A stretch of DNA of 62,000 nt from Gnetum montanum (GCA_015680685.1 MNCI01024054.1:159577-221576), one strand, 5' to 3'; shown: positions 24,120-36,736, counted from the first letter of the stretch. A program made the numbers and translations. The notes: generated by a model from the sequence alone, not told the origin.

Positions 24120-26200
24120 AGCACAAGTTACATTTTTCTATTGAGGTTGTGATGCTAATCCTTCCTGAATTATTGGTGGTGACATATGTTGGGGGAAAGT
24201 ATGAGAGTATTGAGGATGTGATGAATAGAGGCATGGAATGGTGATCCCATAGGAGATGTTGTGGATTGATGCTATTTAGAAGAGTAGTAATAGTGAGTTA
24301 AGGCATGGGAAGTAGAAACATTTAGAGAAATAGGTTTTTGAACATAGTATTCATAAAGGTTTGGTTGGCGATAGGGGTATTACTAGTTTGGTGATGACAT
24401 CCCCCACAATTAGGGATTTTGCCATTATTGTTGATAATAGTCTTGAGGTTGATAAGATGTCCTGCTTGGATAGTGTTGTTGATTATATGATTCTCTATAA
24501 TTGCCTTGTGGATAAGGTAGTCTTCCAGGCATTTATTTTTTTCACAAACCTGGGATTCCAAGAAAAGGATGTAACATAACTGGGTAATAGTCCTTTGGAT
24601 GTTTAGATTGAAAAATGTTACATTCATCCCTTTCCTCTGTACTTGATTCTATAACCTCTTCCACATAGCTATTTTTCTTTTTTTCCAATAAGTGTCATTA
24701 CGTATTTTATTATTCTTTTTCCTCTTCTTATTTTGACCACTTGATCCTATTTTCTTACTTTCTCCTCTATGATTTTCAAATTAGTTGTAACTTTTTCATT
24801 CATCAACTCCCACATCTTATCTTCCCTTGCTTCAATCTCAGTGATAAAATTTTGTATTGGCAAGGTTTTATGGGGAATTAACTCGTTAAGAACTACCTAT
24901 TTTTCTAATCATAAAGATGAACCTATTTTTTGTGAAGAGTTGGATCCCAGTTATATTTATCTGTATTCTTCCTTTTACACAATTCTCCTTTTACTTTTTC
25001 CACCTATTCAATTAGCCTTTATATTTGATGGGCTCTTAAACTTGATAATTTTCCTTAGGCATATATCCCAAGGGTCTCCTGTGTCTTGTTATGAAGCCCA
25101 TCTATGATGTGACAAAGCTACTCTTTTTGAGAAAATCCATGGCTCAGGCATCTATGTAGTAGAGAATAGTATCTATCCATGGCTATATTCAAGGATTCAT
25201 GGTTTGCTTACTTCCACCATTGGATTTGTTTCTTAGATTGGATACTTTTGAATATGTTTGGTATTTTTTATTGAAGAGCTCAAGCATTATGGACCACTGG
25301 TAGATTGAATCTAGTTCCAATGCTTTACACCAACTTTTAGCTTTTTCTATTAGTGTCCTAGTGAAGAGCTTAAGCTTTTGTCACTTACTTTAGATATTTT
25401 TCAAGGTATAGACATCTTGGAAGGCTTGTAAATGATGTTGTGGATCAAAATTGTAGCCTCCCTCAAATTGAGAAATGTTATTCATATTACGCTATTTGAT
25501 GTAGCTTTCTCTTTGATGTCTATGGGGTATTCTAGCTACCTTCATGATCTGTATCATGCTTCTCATATCCAACAAGGTTTCACCATCATTAGACCTATTG
25601 TGATCATAATCTCTATTTTTATTTGTCTGATACTGATGGTCTTGTCTATGCTCCCTTTGGTATCTTATATATTGTCATTGATCCCTATTTCTATCTCTAT
25701 CTCTATCATGATCCCTTAGTAGAGCTCTATATTTATACCTACGTTCATATTCATCAAAACTAGATGTTGAAGAAGAAGAGAAAGATGGTGAACTGATAGA
25801 ATCATCATGGCTTCTATATCTCTCCACATGCTTCCTTGATTCATCTCTTCTAGGTTGGAGGAGACGCTAGGCCTTGAGGTCCTTCTTGTTCTAGGACTTA
25901 TTCCACCTCCTCTAGGGTTATCAACATTATTTGAACATAGTCTTTAAATGTAGTAAGAATCTAAATGAGCATATGAGACCCTTACTTGCAATGGTTCACT
26001 TCAATTTTCTCCAATATAGATCTTAAAATTTTTCCTACTAGTATTCTCATCATATGATGGATTATCACTGTTATGTGAAGAAGAAATGTTTTTATTTGAT
26101 AATGTGTGTGGCTTAAAATATTAAATTTTTCTTAAAAGATAAGTCATTAATGATTTAACAGTGATCATTTATAATATAACTAATCTAGATCACTAGTACC
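24120..26200 (-). pseudogene. Athila-like gag relic
   Basis: The minus-strand frame begins near 26,200. It gives a Ser/Pro- and Arg/Asp-rich segment (YRALLRDHDRDRDRNRDQ at about 25,740-25,680), then the core of a retrotransposon gag: NISQFEGGYNFDPQHHLQAF near 25,470 and LELFNKKYQTYSKVSNL near 25,280. It then continues to a polar Gln/Asn-rich C-terminus near 24,200. The same blocks occur in the plus-strand copy at 42,540-43,930. Gag would form the particle shell. Several stops and shifts are present; the whole ORF is not intact. Confidence 0.75.
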
Positions 26201-26201
26201 A

Positions 26202-26219
26202 TCCTTGGAAACAACACCA
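26202..26219 (-). other. Primer-binding site, tRNA-Asp type
   Basis: The plus strand reads TCCTTGGAAACAACACCA, one base from the LTR. Against the tRNA-Asp 3' end it has six differences, five of them transitions and one C to A. Confidence 0.68.
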
Positions 26220-26220
26220 A

Positions 26221-27238
26221 TGATGAGTAGTAGGTATCCCCTATACCCAACCATACAAATCATAAGTGTTCATGTCCAATCTGATTGAATTCTATGGATC
26301 AAAATAGTGTGGTATCTATATTGTTAGGCATTGATTGCAAGTTGCTATCTTTTCACTTTGACTAGTGATAACTTTATCATGTATGGTTTAGTACAAAGTG
26401 AGGCATATGATTATTAATGTTGTTGAGGCCTTAAAAATAATCGAATAATAATATAGAAACTAATTATGTAATCTAATTAATAATAAAATACATCTAAAAC
26501 CATCCTAAGGATGATAAGCATTTGTTCCTAGCTTGTCATACATGTTTTGAACTCATGTACCTACCACTGGGATTACCAAGAGTTATGCTACTAGGTGAAC
26601 CAATGTTGTTGGGATTACCAAGTGAATATGTATTTATGCTTAAAGTTGGTCATGCTCATTTTGTAAATTGATTAATGTGTATTAAAATATAAATATTAAA
26701 TAAGTACATGGAAAGTAAATTGTAATGAAATAAAATATATTCTATGTCAAAGTGTGCAATAAATATAAATCAATCTAGATCTTATTGTCATTCATGGAAT
26801 GTATTCAGGTGCAATGTCACTTGAATAAGACATTTTACAATAGACTCAAATCCATGCTATAGCCATTCACTGACATTTGCTAATATTATGGAAGAAACCT
26901 ACAAGAGTTCAGCCATATGATTGACCAAAATGATGTCAAATATGTGGCAGGTACTTGCATATTTATAGGAAAATATAGACACTACATTGCTAGGGATGCA
27001 TTAACTCATTTGATTATGTCTATGGGGATGTGTTGATGTAGTTAAGTTATAGTAGATGTGATATAGAATTTATGATATAGCAAATGTGATGTGTCAACTA
27101 ACTGAGATGCATCAATAGGGATGCTAGAACACAAATGTGATGTAGCATCTACAATATCTTAGTTAATTGATACACTTGACAAAATGATGATTCATCATAT
27201 TCCCATGACTTAGCTATCCAACATATCAAGTTTCATCA
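26221..27238 (-). mobile_element. 5' LTR of the CTTGT-flanked element
   Basis: It runs from TGATGAGTAG to aagtttcatca and is collinear with 19,477-20,514. The minus-strand TATA box is seen as atttatag at 26,961-26,968. The U3 at 26,970-27,238 repeats gggatgcat and gatgtgt words. Divergence from its partner is substantial by eye, which indicates an old insertion. Confidence 0.88.
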
Positions 27239-27337
27239 CTTGTTAATGAAATTCTAATAACTTAGCATAATTTATAGGATTTAAACTATAAATCTTAACT
27301 AATGTGTTATGATTTATTAATATATTTGTAAATTATA

Positions 27338-27358
27338 AATATTATATATATATATATA
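27338..27358. repeat. Short AT dinucleotide run
   Basis: About nine TA units in the 173-bp spacer between two Athila-like elements. The spacer holds nothing else that I recognise. Confidence 0.7.
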
Positions 27359-27411
27359 ATTCAAATGTTAATGACAAAAAAGAACTTATGTAGTTGACTC
27401 CTTTTTGTTGG

Positions 27412-28276
27412 TGATGAGTGACGAGGTGCCCCTATGCCCAACCATATGAATCACTAAGGTGTTACGCATGATCTGGTCGAATTCCATGGACCTATAGTTA
27501 TCTCATACACTAGTTCCTCTAGGGAGTGAAACAACATTGAAGACATTTATTGTCTTCCCAACTATACTTTTGAGGTTCAAGGGTATCGTTTAAGTGTAAT
27601 TGAGGTATATGAATTTTTGTCATTTTATATTTTATGGATGTAATTTCCTACAATAAGAATAAGGGTAGAGTAGGTTGAAAACTAATGTCTATTGTCTATC
27701 TAGCCTAACACAAGTAATCACCCCACTTTCCAGAACACATCCTGAACACATATAGCACTGCTAGGCTACCAAACATTAAGTGTTGGTGGGTTACCAAATA
27801 CTATATGAATGCTTGAAGTGGTCATGCTCGTGTTCATTAATTGTTGGAAATAAATTCTTTAAACAAATGCTTTAAAGTAAAAAGTAAGAAAGTAAAATGT
27901 AATAAGGAAAATTTTAAGCTATTCTTAGTGCTACAAGGATTTTCAAAAGAGTTCATTTTATTCCCATCATAGTACTGTGCTCAAGCACATTTGTGCTCAA
28001 ACAAAGAATCATACACACTTCGGACTCCTTCTGCGGGCACTCAGAAAATGTTCTAACTTTAGGAAAATAAACTAAAAGGGTTTTGCTACTCTGACTAGAA
28101 AATCTCAACTATGATGATGACAATTGGAGCTTAGGCACGGTATTTATAGACTTAGGGTATATACCCTAACGTTGGACATTCAACTTCAAATCCAGGCCCT
28201 AATGTTGTGTAAGCGACATCGTGGCCTTGACGTTGCATACTTGACATCGTGGTAAACATCAAATAGTGACTTATCA
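27412..28276 (-). mobile_element. 3' LTR, 865 bp
   Basis: It starts TGATGAGTGA and ends gacttatca, followed by the complement of a purine tract. The minus-strand TATA box appears as tatttataga at 28,141-28,150. The U3 at 28,151-28,276 holds repeated words around aacgttg and gacatcgtgg (28,170, 28,215, 28,238, 28,247). Confidence 0.87.
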
Positions 28277-28286
28277 TACCTCCATG
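28277..28286 (-). other. Polypurine tract
   Basis: The minus strand reads CATGGAGGTA directly before the LTR. Same position and similar sequence as at 7,820 and 20,515. Confidence 0.68.
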
Positions 28287-30469
28287 ACTAAATGAAAACT
28301 TGTCCTCAAGTGAAGAAGAGGAGGAACAAGCTTTTTACAATATAACATATTGGATAGGTATGGGATTATTGATTGACATGACAAACTTAGATGAAATAAA
28401 CATATAGACTCTGAGTACCCTAGTGTATAGAATTACAATTTTTACAACATTAGGTGTTCATGAGAAGAGGAGTGAGAACCTTGGGGAATATTGACATCCA
28501 AAAACTCTTTGCAGTATGAGAATGAGAGAGAGAGAGAGAAGAGATCCTTCGATCATGAATGGTCTTCATCATGGGATATTGCTACATCATCCTTGGTGAA
28601 GATAGTCCCGCTTCTAGTCCATGCTTCATACTGCAATCATAATAGGATCATGAATTATTATGTAATGTGTAATACATAGTGATTAAATGCCTTATCTCAT
28701 TGGTGGTTACACTTGGCTAAGTTTTGATTGTGGCAAATTGGTTTCTTTAAGTAGTGTTAGTGAGAAGGCTAATAGATAGAATAAAATAGATAAGTGGTCC
28801 ACTACATCAGAAAAATGTTTAACATAAGGAAATATTTGAAGAGGGTATAGGAATTCACAATAATAAAAATAAAAATTCATTAAAAAATATTGTGAAAATA
28901 TGCACAATTGGATGTCATTGATGGGGTAAACAAAAAAGGATTTAATTATGAAAATGTCTAACGGTAAAGAACTTAACTAATCCAACCAAAAGATATGCAA
29001 GTGGGTCCTCTCCAAAGTAGGCACAAACCTTTTATGCCCTTGCATAACTTCAAACCAAAGAGTTCATGGGCTCTATGGATGATTAATGGTTATAGAAAGT
29101 TAAGTACAAAAACCCAGAAGTCACTAACTACGAATTATGACACATCAAACTAGGACATTGAACCAAAACATGAAACTGGCAATGATGTGAAACATGGAAA
29201 GCATAGATGGATAAGAGAGAGAGAGGAATGGAGTTCCTAATTATAGTCAAATGAAGTCCCTTGTGGATTTTGTGGTTAAATAACTTGATAGGATCCATCT
29301 TTAGTCCAAACCAAAACCAACCACCTTTAGTGACTTTGCATCAACATTCTAAGACCAATCCATCCCTTGAGACACAAGAGTGCTTCCATAGAACAATCAC
29401 CATTCCAAATTAAATAATAAGTAGGAAGTGAGAAAGACCTTAGTTAGAGGAGATGAGTTCCATAAGTAATGATTGTAGCCCATTTATTCTATCTAAGGGG
29501 TGTGTTTTGAATTCCCATTTTTCTTTTTATTTTTTTTTATTTTTGAAATGGAAACCACACCATGCAAAAACACATGCATTTATTTTGTCTAAGAGGTGTG
29601 CCTTGAAACCTCATCTTTGTTCCCTTCTTTTCTTTTCTTTTTCTTGATGAGAACCACACCATGCAAGGATGTATGCATTTATTTTTTCTAAGGGGTGTGC
29701 TTTAATTCTCATTGTTTTTCTTGATAAGAACTAAACTATGCAAGGACTTATTCAACTTCCTTTATTGATTGACATGGAATGGTAAGAAATTCATGGAAAC
29801 ACACATGCACCCAAAGAAATAGAAAAGTACAAAGAATACCAAATCCCCTTGAAGCCACACCATATTCAAACCTTTGAATCCTTCTCAATTTTGAAAACTT
29901 CCAAAGTCACAAATTTATTAAAATTTTATTAATGAAACAAGAAAAACCATGGAGTGTGTGGATGGGTGGATGTTGTGGACTCACTACCTGTTACATGAAA
30001 AGGAAACCATGTCCTAACTGTTTGTAATGAAATTCAAAGTTAGAAACTAGACACCAACAATCAAATAACAAAAATAGTACACACTACCATTAAGTAATGC
30101 ATTACCAATGTACTTGGCACTTATTAACAAAAATTTATAAAATCACACAAAATAAAAGAAAATATATAAGGAAGTGTAAATTATTCAAGAAATATCAAAT
30201 GTACTAACGATGGTATAAAAAAAATTAGAAAATAGTAACAGCATAAAAAAAAAAGATGCAAAACAAAGAAGATGTAAAAAAAAAAGTTGTAAAATGAAAA
30301 ATTTGTAAAACAAAAAATTTGAAAAACTGAAGAGTCACTTGAATGGTTAGCATGGTTTCCCATCTCCCCCATGAAAAATTTGAAAGGAGGAGAATTGAAA
30401 TATGAAGCGTGGTTGTCCATTGGATGAGGTGCTTGTTGTGTTAATTGGTGTATGCTCATGGAAAAGTTT
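28287..30469 (-). other. 3' non-coding region behind integrase
   Basis: No ORF of substance. It contains a GA run (28,508-28,520), the family blocks 'gcaagtgggtcc' (28,993) and 'tgcccttgcat', and a threefold tandem repeat at 29,481-29,752. An extra ORF like that at 8,040-10,775 is not present. Confidence 0.6.
29481..29752. repeat. Threefold tandem repeat, about 97-bp unit
   Basis: Units start at 29,481, 29,577 and 29,675 with catttatt and contain 'ggtgtg', a pyrimidine-rich middle and 'aaccacaccatgcaa'. The third is partial and more diverged. The sister elements have one related unit (for example 22,680-22,770), so the array grew in this copy or its recent lineage. Confidence 0.8.
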
Positions 30470-31600
30470 AATTTGTTGGATGTTGACTAGCTATTTCTTG
30501 CTTGGACTCTTAGGTTTATAGATCATCATGGCCCTTAAAGAAAAAGTTTCATAAATGATATAAGGTCCTTTCCATAATGTCTAGAACTTAGTTTGTTGAG
30601 GTACATGTGTGGGGTTCTAGTAGAGAGCCTTATCTCCTAGTTAAAGTGTAACTTTTCTAATTTTTAAGTCATGATGCTTTTTGTTATAAGCCTTGTGCAA
30701 CTCATTTGATGATAAGGCCACTAATCAATTTTCATCTAGTAGGTTGAGATTCATTAATATCTCTTTTTGGGCTAGACTTAAGTCAAGGTCAAGGTTACAA
30801 GCTATTGAAAGTGAATGGAGTTCAGATTGAATAGGAAGTGTTGGTAGTTTTTCGTACACAAGCTCAGAGGGAGAGTAGCCTATATGAAGTTTCTAAGTTG
30901 AGCAGTAGGCCTAAAGGGCATCATTGAGTTTTGTACTCTAGTCCTTTCTATAATTGCTAACTATTCTTGTTAGTATTCTTGTGGTTCTTGTATTGGTAAC
31001 TGCAACTTAACCATTAGCTTGGGGATGGGTTGTGAGTTTGTGTTCAACACCTAAGCATTTCATGAGCTTTTAAAAAGTAGTGCCTATAAACTAAGTTCCA
31101 TTATTAGAAATTAATGCATGTGGCACACCAAACCTATTTACAACATTTTCTTGTACAAACTAAGTAGCAATATAAGATGTATAATCGATGATGGTTGCTG
31201 CTTCTACTCATTTCGTCCAATAGTCAACAATGACTATGATGTACACCTTTTCATTTGACATGGGCATGATGGGACCCATGAAACCAATGCCCCAAATATC
31301 GAATGGTTCTAATGGTTGAATCCCTTGTTGAGATCCCTCCATTCGAGTAGTCACTCCACCATCTTGTTGACATCGTTCACAAGAGCAAATGAAATGGTGA
31401 GCATCCCTGAAGAGTATTGGCCAATAGTGCACTACCATTAGGATTTTAATGGTTGTGCATCTCCTAGAATAGTGTCCTCCATAAGGACCTTCATGAGCAT
31501 CTTGGAGAATGTGTAGTTGATCAACATCAAGGACATACCAATGAACTAGGCCATCAGTGCACACCTTGTAGAGGTGTCCATTGATCTCCATAAAGTGCTT
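30470..31600 (-). pseudogene. Athila-like integrase
   Basis: The 5' part is open from 31,591 to 31,208. It starts with a YVLDVDQLHILQDAHEG segment, followed by the zinc-binding pattern H-x-H-x-C-x2-C: HEGPYGGHY, FRDAHHFICSCERCQQ. FDIWGIGFMGP follows, where the first catalytic Asp of the core is replaced by Gly (IDFMGP in relatives, IGFMGP here), then VYIIVIVDYWTK. Downstream, core and C-terminal sequence continues in broken frames to about 30,470. Integrase would insert the cDNA into the genome; the missing residue and stops make this copy inactive. Confidence 0.85.
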
Positions 31601-31639
31601 TACTTGGACAAGAAACTATTGTTTCTTCCAGTGGTCCAA

Positions 31640-32090
31640 CCCTTATGGGATCTCCTGAGTGAGAAGATAGGTAAGAATGTTATCATACCATTTTGGCTCA
31701 TTGGGAATTTGTTCAATTATTACTCTAGCAAAAAGGAGTACATTAGGAAATGTATCAGATAATGGATTTTTGTCCTCTTTGTCATCCCATTGCAACCAAG
31801 AAAAGTGATCAACGACCACATTCTTCATGCCCTTTTGATCTACCATTGTAAGATCGAATTCCTATAAGATCACCAGCCATTGTATGACATAGGGGCTCAC
31901 TATTGGTTTGTTCATTAAGAAGTTGATGGCACTATGATCTATGTGAAAAAAAACCTTGTATTTAAGCACATAATGCTTGAACTTCTCTAGAGCAAACACC
32001 ACCACCATCAATTCTTTTTCTATAGTGGTATAGTTCAATTGTGCACTCAAAATGCTTTGGCTAGTGTAGTGGATGTAGTATGGATGTTTC
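31640..32090 (-). pseudogene. Athila-like RNase H and connection to integrase
   Basis: Reading leftwards, AQLNYTTIEKELMVVVFALE (about 32,045-31,985) carries the YTTIEKE glutamate region and is followed by FHIDHSAINFLMNKP (31,950-31,905) with the TDH-like aspartate. Then DQKGMKNVVVDHFSWL (about 31,840-31,795) matches the 'DxKGxxNxVADHLSRL' end of gypsy RNase H, and the linker EPKWYDNILTYLLTQEIP follows. One frameshift separates the two open parts. RNase H removes the RNA template during cDNA synthesis. Confidence 0.85.
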
Positions 32091-32099
32091 TTGTCATCT

Positions 32100-33080
32100 A
32101 ACTACATTAGCATAGCTACCAAACCATAATTTGATGCATCTATCATGATGTGAAATTGTCTAGACTAGTTTAATGCTTGTAGGATTGGGGTTGATACAAG
32201 ATTTTCCTTTAGTTGTTGCAATGCTTTCTCACACTTTCTTTGTTAGCTTGACCAATAATTTTCTGATCTTAGAGAAATTCTCTATGAATCAATAGTAGTA
32301 GCTAGTGTGTCCAAGGAATGACCAAACATCTTTAACTATTTCTAGCTGGAAAGTTATTCCTTAGATGACCCTCATTTTTTCAAGTTCCACCTCAATTCCT
32401 ACTTGCAATATTTTGTGCCCCAACACAACACCCTCCTAGACCATGAGGTGACTTTTATACCAATTGAGTTGTAAGTTAGCTTTGATACATCATTTTAGCA
32501 CTTGCTCAAGGTAGTCTAGGGCTTGGTAAAATGTAGCTCCATAGGTAGAGAAGTCATCCATGAAGATTTCTACACCACTACCGATCTGCTATTGAAAGAT
32601 GCTTAGGACCAGGTGTTGAAATGTGGCAAGAGCATTGCATAAACCAAAAATAATCTTACAATATGTAAAAGTCCCACAAGAACTTATGAACATTATCTTT
32701 ACTTAGTCCTTTGGTGCAATTTGGATTCAATTATAGCGACTATAACAATCTAGGAAGTTGTAGTAGCAATGCCCTAATATTGTATCTAGCACTTGGTTAA
32801 CAAATGACAATGAAAAGTGAATATTGCCATATTTAGTAGCCTGAAATTGATGTAGACTTGTCACTTACCACCTTTCTTTGGTACAATTATGAGTGGACTA
32901 ACCAACTTGCTATCCACAATGGGATAGATGAACCCTACCTTGAGGAGTTGCTCAATTTTCTCCTTAACAATTTGCTTCAATTTTGGGTTCAACTACCTTT
33001 GTGGTTGCCATTTTGCCTTCATGGTTGGGTTAGTGTAAATGTGATGCTAGCATATCTTAGGATCAATTCCTATGAGTTTA
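32100..33080 (-). pseudogene. Athila-like reverse transcriptase
   Basis: The minus-strand translation, with frame changes, gives the RT order: a PKKGGKWQVYINFR block (about 32,895-32,850), NQVLDTILGHCYYNFLDCYS then YNQIQIAPKDQ, then CGTFTYCKIIFGLCNALATF and EIFMDDFSTYG. The FMDD catalytic motif is the complement of 32,553-32,564 and is intact. Two or more frameshifts and several stops are visible. The FMDDF variant with 'GLCNAPATFQ'-like context is characteristic of Athila rather than Tat or chromoviruses. Confidence 0.87.
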
Positions 33081-33280
33081 GGATATGACCAAGTAAAAGC
33101 TACTAATCATCTTTTAACTACTTTTAACAACATCTCTTTTTATTTTGGAGTAAATCTTGCATTGATTATAACTGGCTTCTTATTTTTCAAAAATACATAT
33201 TCCATTCTAGCTAGTAACATTTTAAGTTCAAGGGGTTATTGCTTAAAGTTCACAAGAATTTTCAACTCTTCCCAATAGGT

Positions 33281-33990
33281 ATCATCATTTGTATCATCAA
33301 AGAGTTGGTGATGAACTTCCTCAAGTTCATCCATGCTCCTAACATATTTGCATGTCAGGCTCTTAGCTGATTCCATGCAAATTGTGTTACTTTCTAAATC
33401 AATGGTTATCCACTAGGTGCCCTCTTGTTTTGTGGCTACTATGTATAGAAACCTTTAAATTTCTATTTCTAGTGCACACTACTTGCATGTAGGGATGGAT
33501 GCTTGCTTGAAGGCCCAAAGTTTCTGCACACAATTGCACCTACTATTGCTATACACAATGCATGGAATTGTCTTCTTCTCAATCTTTTCAAATGCATTTT
33601 CTTTAGAGATTTCTATGGAAAGATCTTTGATGCCCATTTTTGTATCTACGATGCTTAGCCATGTCCTTCCCATTATGACTAGAAATTCCCCTTTGAACAC
33701 CAAGAATTCAATAGGATAACACCACCCACATATAGTAGTCACAATGTCTTCTACTAGTTCCAATGGAAGAGTGATGGATTAGTCTACCAATTCCAATCTA
33801 ATGTTACTCTTCTTACGAGGAGGCAGGTTCTAGGTAATGTACATATCATGAGAAATCAAATTAACACTAGAACCTAAATTAAGAAGAGCCTTGCATGGTT
33901 CATTCTTAGCAATCTGCAAATAAATTAGTGGACATTTAGGATCAACTAATTTTCTAGGAAGGTTTCTTGCACAAATGTAAACAGAAACAA
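33281..33990 (-). pseudogene. Athila-like protease region
   Basis: The frame at 33,763-33,479 reads MELVEDIVTTICGWCYPIEF, then FLVIMGRTWLSIVDTKMG, matching the flap and 'ILGRPWL' region of gypsy aspartic proteases. The upstream part to about 33,990 contains the expected start of the domain in another frame (VDSGSSVNLI-like, seen as SSVNLIS). Protease would cut the Gag-Pol polyprotein. The catalytic triad could not be read with confidence. Confidence 0.65.
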
Positions 33991-36718
33991 TGTGAGTAAG
34001 CATTACAGTATGAATCCTTAGTAGAGTTTGGTTTGAAGAATGCTTGAAGGAATTGGATATGGAGGAAGAGGTAAGAGTAGGGTTGTCAACTGTGGGTGTA
34101 GGTGAAGGTTTAAGTGGATTGCAGGGTCAAAATAAAGGTCTTTTCTTTGATCAAGCAATCGACCCATCCAATTGATGATTGGGTTGCAAATTAATAAGCC
34201 TCGTAGCATTGCATTATTGTGGTTGAGTGGGTAGTTCACCTTGCATTGGTGGAGCAGGTGTAGCTATGCAATTGGGGGAGGAGTATGTGTAGGGACAATA
34301 GGAGGATAAGGATAGGAGGTGGTATCCCTTCTTTCATGTGGAGAAGTAGTTTGATAGTAATCAAAAGGATGGTAGTAAGGGTGAATATTAGAAATGTGAC
34401 TAGAAGAGTCACGTGGAGATATAGATTGTTGAATGTGGTAACCATATGGATCAGGCTGCCAAAAAGGGTATTGTTACATTGGTGGTGAAAATGCCCATGA
34501 TTATGGTTACTACCATTATTGGTACTATTTGTACAATTGTGATGGATCTTTGCTTGGATAGTATGATTATTGCTGGTGGAACTGCTAGAGATTATCTTGA
34601 GGATAAGGCAACCTTCTGGATGTTTGCCTTTGTGTAAGTTGTGAATGTAAGGCATACACCCCAGACTCTTGAAGATGTGACACAGCAGGGCAACATCTCT
34701 TAGGATGTTCATACTGGTAGACATCACATTCATGATTATCATATGATTCACTATCCGCAACCTCTTCTATTGTAGCAATTTTTCTCTTACCTTTGTATTA
34801 TGCATGTTTAGCTTTTTTGCACCTCCTATGTTCATAGTCACTACCTTGTTCTCGGGAATTAGCAATTTTGAGGACAGCTTGAAATTTGCTATCCATGGAG
34901 TTTCTTAACTGATCAACCTTGGTCATAAGTTTAGATTGGAATTGTTGAAGTGGAAAGGCTTTATTATGCATTCCCTCATCAAATATGGATTTTCCCTCAC
35001 TATCATAGAATTGAACCTCTTGCTTGTGAATGGAAGGATCGTGGTTATACTCCTTTGCACTTTCTTTTTTTCTTAGTTCATCCTCCTCTTTGGTGACCTA
35101 CACTATTAACCTTTGTACCTAATGGGTAGTTAGTTCTGACAATCACCCTTGGGCATAGACACCAAGGGTTTTTCTTGTTTCATTATGAATCTTGTCTACA
35201 ATGTGGTGGAGTTGAGCCAATTGAGAATAACCATGACGAGGGCATTTGTGCATCAAGGCATAGTATCAGCCAATGGAAACATCCAAGGGTTCATGTGCTC
35301 CTTGTTTCCACCTTTAAATTTACTTCCTTAAGTTGGACACTTGGGAGTATGTTTGATACTTATCATTTAACATTTCAAGCATGGTACTCGATTGTCTAAT
35401 GGATTTTGATTCTAATGATCGGTACTAGTTCTCTACTTCTTTGATGAGTGTCATGGAAAACAACTTTAGCATCTACCACTCGTTCTCTATGTTTTCCAAG
35501 GCAGATGCATCTTGAAAACCTTGGAGATGATTTTTTGGATTAGAGTTATATCCTCCCTCAAATCAAGGGATATTGTTCATGTCTAACCATTTGATATGAC
35601 TATCTTTCAAATGCCTTGTTGGAAGTCTGACTGCCTCTGCTATGTTAAGCATACTTTGGGTAGCAAATAGAGGCTCATCAAGGCCTTGATCATTGTGCCT
35701 ACGATGCCTTCTACCACCTCTTCTTTCATGGTGATGTGCCTCTCTTGAATGTTTTTTCCCATGCTCTTGCTTGTCCCAATGGTCCCTTTGGATATTTTGG
35801 TTTTGTTAGTCATTGGTCCCAATGGTCCCAATGTTCTTGCTTGTCCCAATGGTCCCTTTGATCACCTCCATCATGATCTCACCTTCTACAGTCACTGTTG
35901 GAGCTAAAAGAAGAAGATGATGATGAAGGAGGAGAGGAAGGAGAATCAGCACCATCATGGTGCCTACTACCACCTCTTCAATGATCATGACCATGATCAT
36001 CATGCTTCTTGCTAGCATCCCATTCTTGACTTACCCCTCCCGATCCTTCTTTGTCATTGGATCCCTTGTTACCAGAATTAGGATTGTAAACTATGGAGTT
36101 TAGATTCTGGTTTTGGCCTCCATCATTAAAGTCAAAGAGAGGATCATCATTGCGTGGAAAACCTCTAGAGAAGTGTTCTCCCCTAGCTTTTTGATACAAC
36201 AGGAATGGAGAATCATTAAGCCCTCTTCCCTTTGAAAATTCATAGAGCTACTCTAGCTACTGATCTCATAGGCATCGTGCTTCGGTGCGATGATAATCCC
36301 TAGTGTTGACATCTTCCACAATATATTTCCCATGATGGTCTTGAAGACCACGTCATGTAAGCATTTGATAGAGCATTGTAGGAGAAAACACGATTGGTTA
36401 GTAACACAATGTTGGCCTCCATGTTAGACCACCACAACTGTTCATCCTAGTGTAGGATGAAGGTGAAGTTTGGCATATACTCATTAGGATGAGTATATAT
36501 AATTCAATACTATTGAGGCTTTGATGGATGAATGTTATCAACCTTGGGTGGAGAAGCACTCTTGTGAGAAGAGACATTTTCAATTAGTGAAATAAAAATC
36601 ATAGTGTGCTTTGAGAATTTGTTGTAGTAATTGTAAAGTAAAATATGACTCTCAGGCTTATTCCAATGATTTAAATACTTTCATGGGGTCCTAAATAGTA
36701 CACAAAACAATGAAAAGG
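33991..36718 (-). pseudogene. Athila-like gag
   Basis: The N-terminal part lies near 36,600-35,650: GLNDSPFLLYQKARGEH with FDFNDGGQNQNLNS, then a Ser-rich run and repeated DHWDQ/HWDKQE units coded at 35,770-35,870. The shell domain follows at about 35,600-34,900 in broken frames. A Gln/Pro/Tyr-rich tail with PFWQPDPYGYHIQQS lies near 34,470-34,430, and the segment CCPAVSHLQESGVYALHSQ near 34,680 matches CCLVLSHLQEFGMYALN in the plus-strand copy at 43,830. No classical zinc knuckle was found. Multiple stops, most at former Gln codons. Confidence 0.75.
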
Positions 36719-36736
36719 TCCCCAACAATGGTGCCA
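36719..36736 (-). other. Primer-binding site, tRNA-Asp type
   Basis: The plus strand reads TCCCCAACAATGGTGCCA. Against the tRNA-Asp end (TCCCCGGCAACGGCGCCA) it has four differences, all transitions, three or four of them at former CG positions. Confidence 0.82.

Larger units (their letters stand above)
19477..27238 (-). mobile_element. Complete Athila-like insertion with 5-bp target duplication, pol deleted
   Basis: Two LTRs of 1,038 and 1,018 bp in the same orientation enclose about 5.7 kb. The insertion is flanked by the identical pentamer CTTGT (19,472-19,476 and 27,239-27,243), the usual 5-bp duplication made by a gypsy integrase. A purine tract abuts the left LTR and a tRNA-Asp-type primer-binding site abuts the right one, so the element reads right to left. 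Gag is recognisable at 24,120-26,200, but no protease, RT, RNase H or integrase motif was found. It is therefore a non-autonomous derivative that moved, if at all, with enzymes from a relative such as the element at 27,412-37,474, or it lost pol after insertion. Confidence 0.85.

Noticed and set aside
27338-27358. TA run as an origin or recombination site
   Set aside because: A short dinucleotide run in AT-rich plant DNA needs no special function.
34236-34760. Minus-strand ORF of 174 codons, the second longest in the window
   Set aside because: It is an off-frame reading of the Athila-like gag tail. The frame giving PFWQPDPYGYHIQQS and the CCPAVSHLQESG block is the one shared with the plus-strand gag copy.
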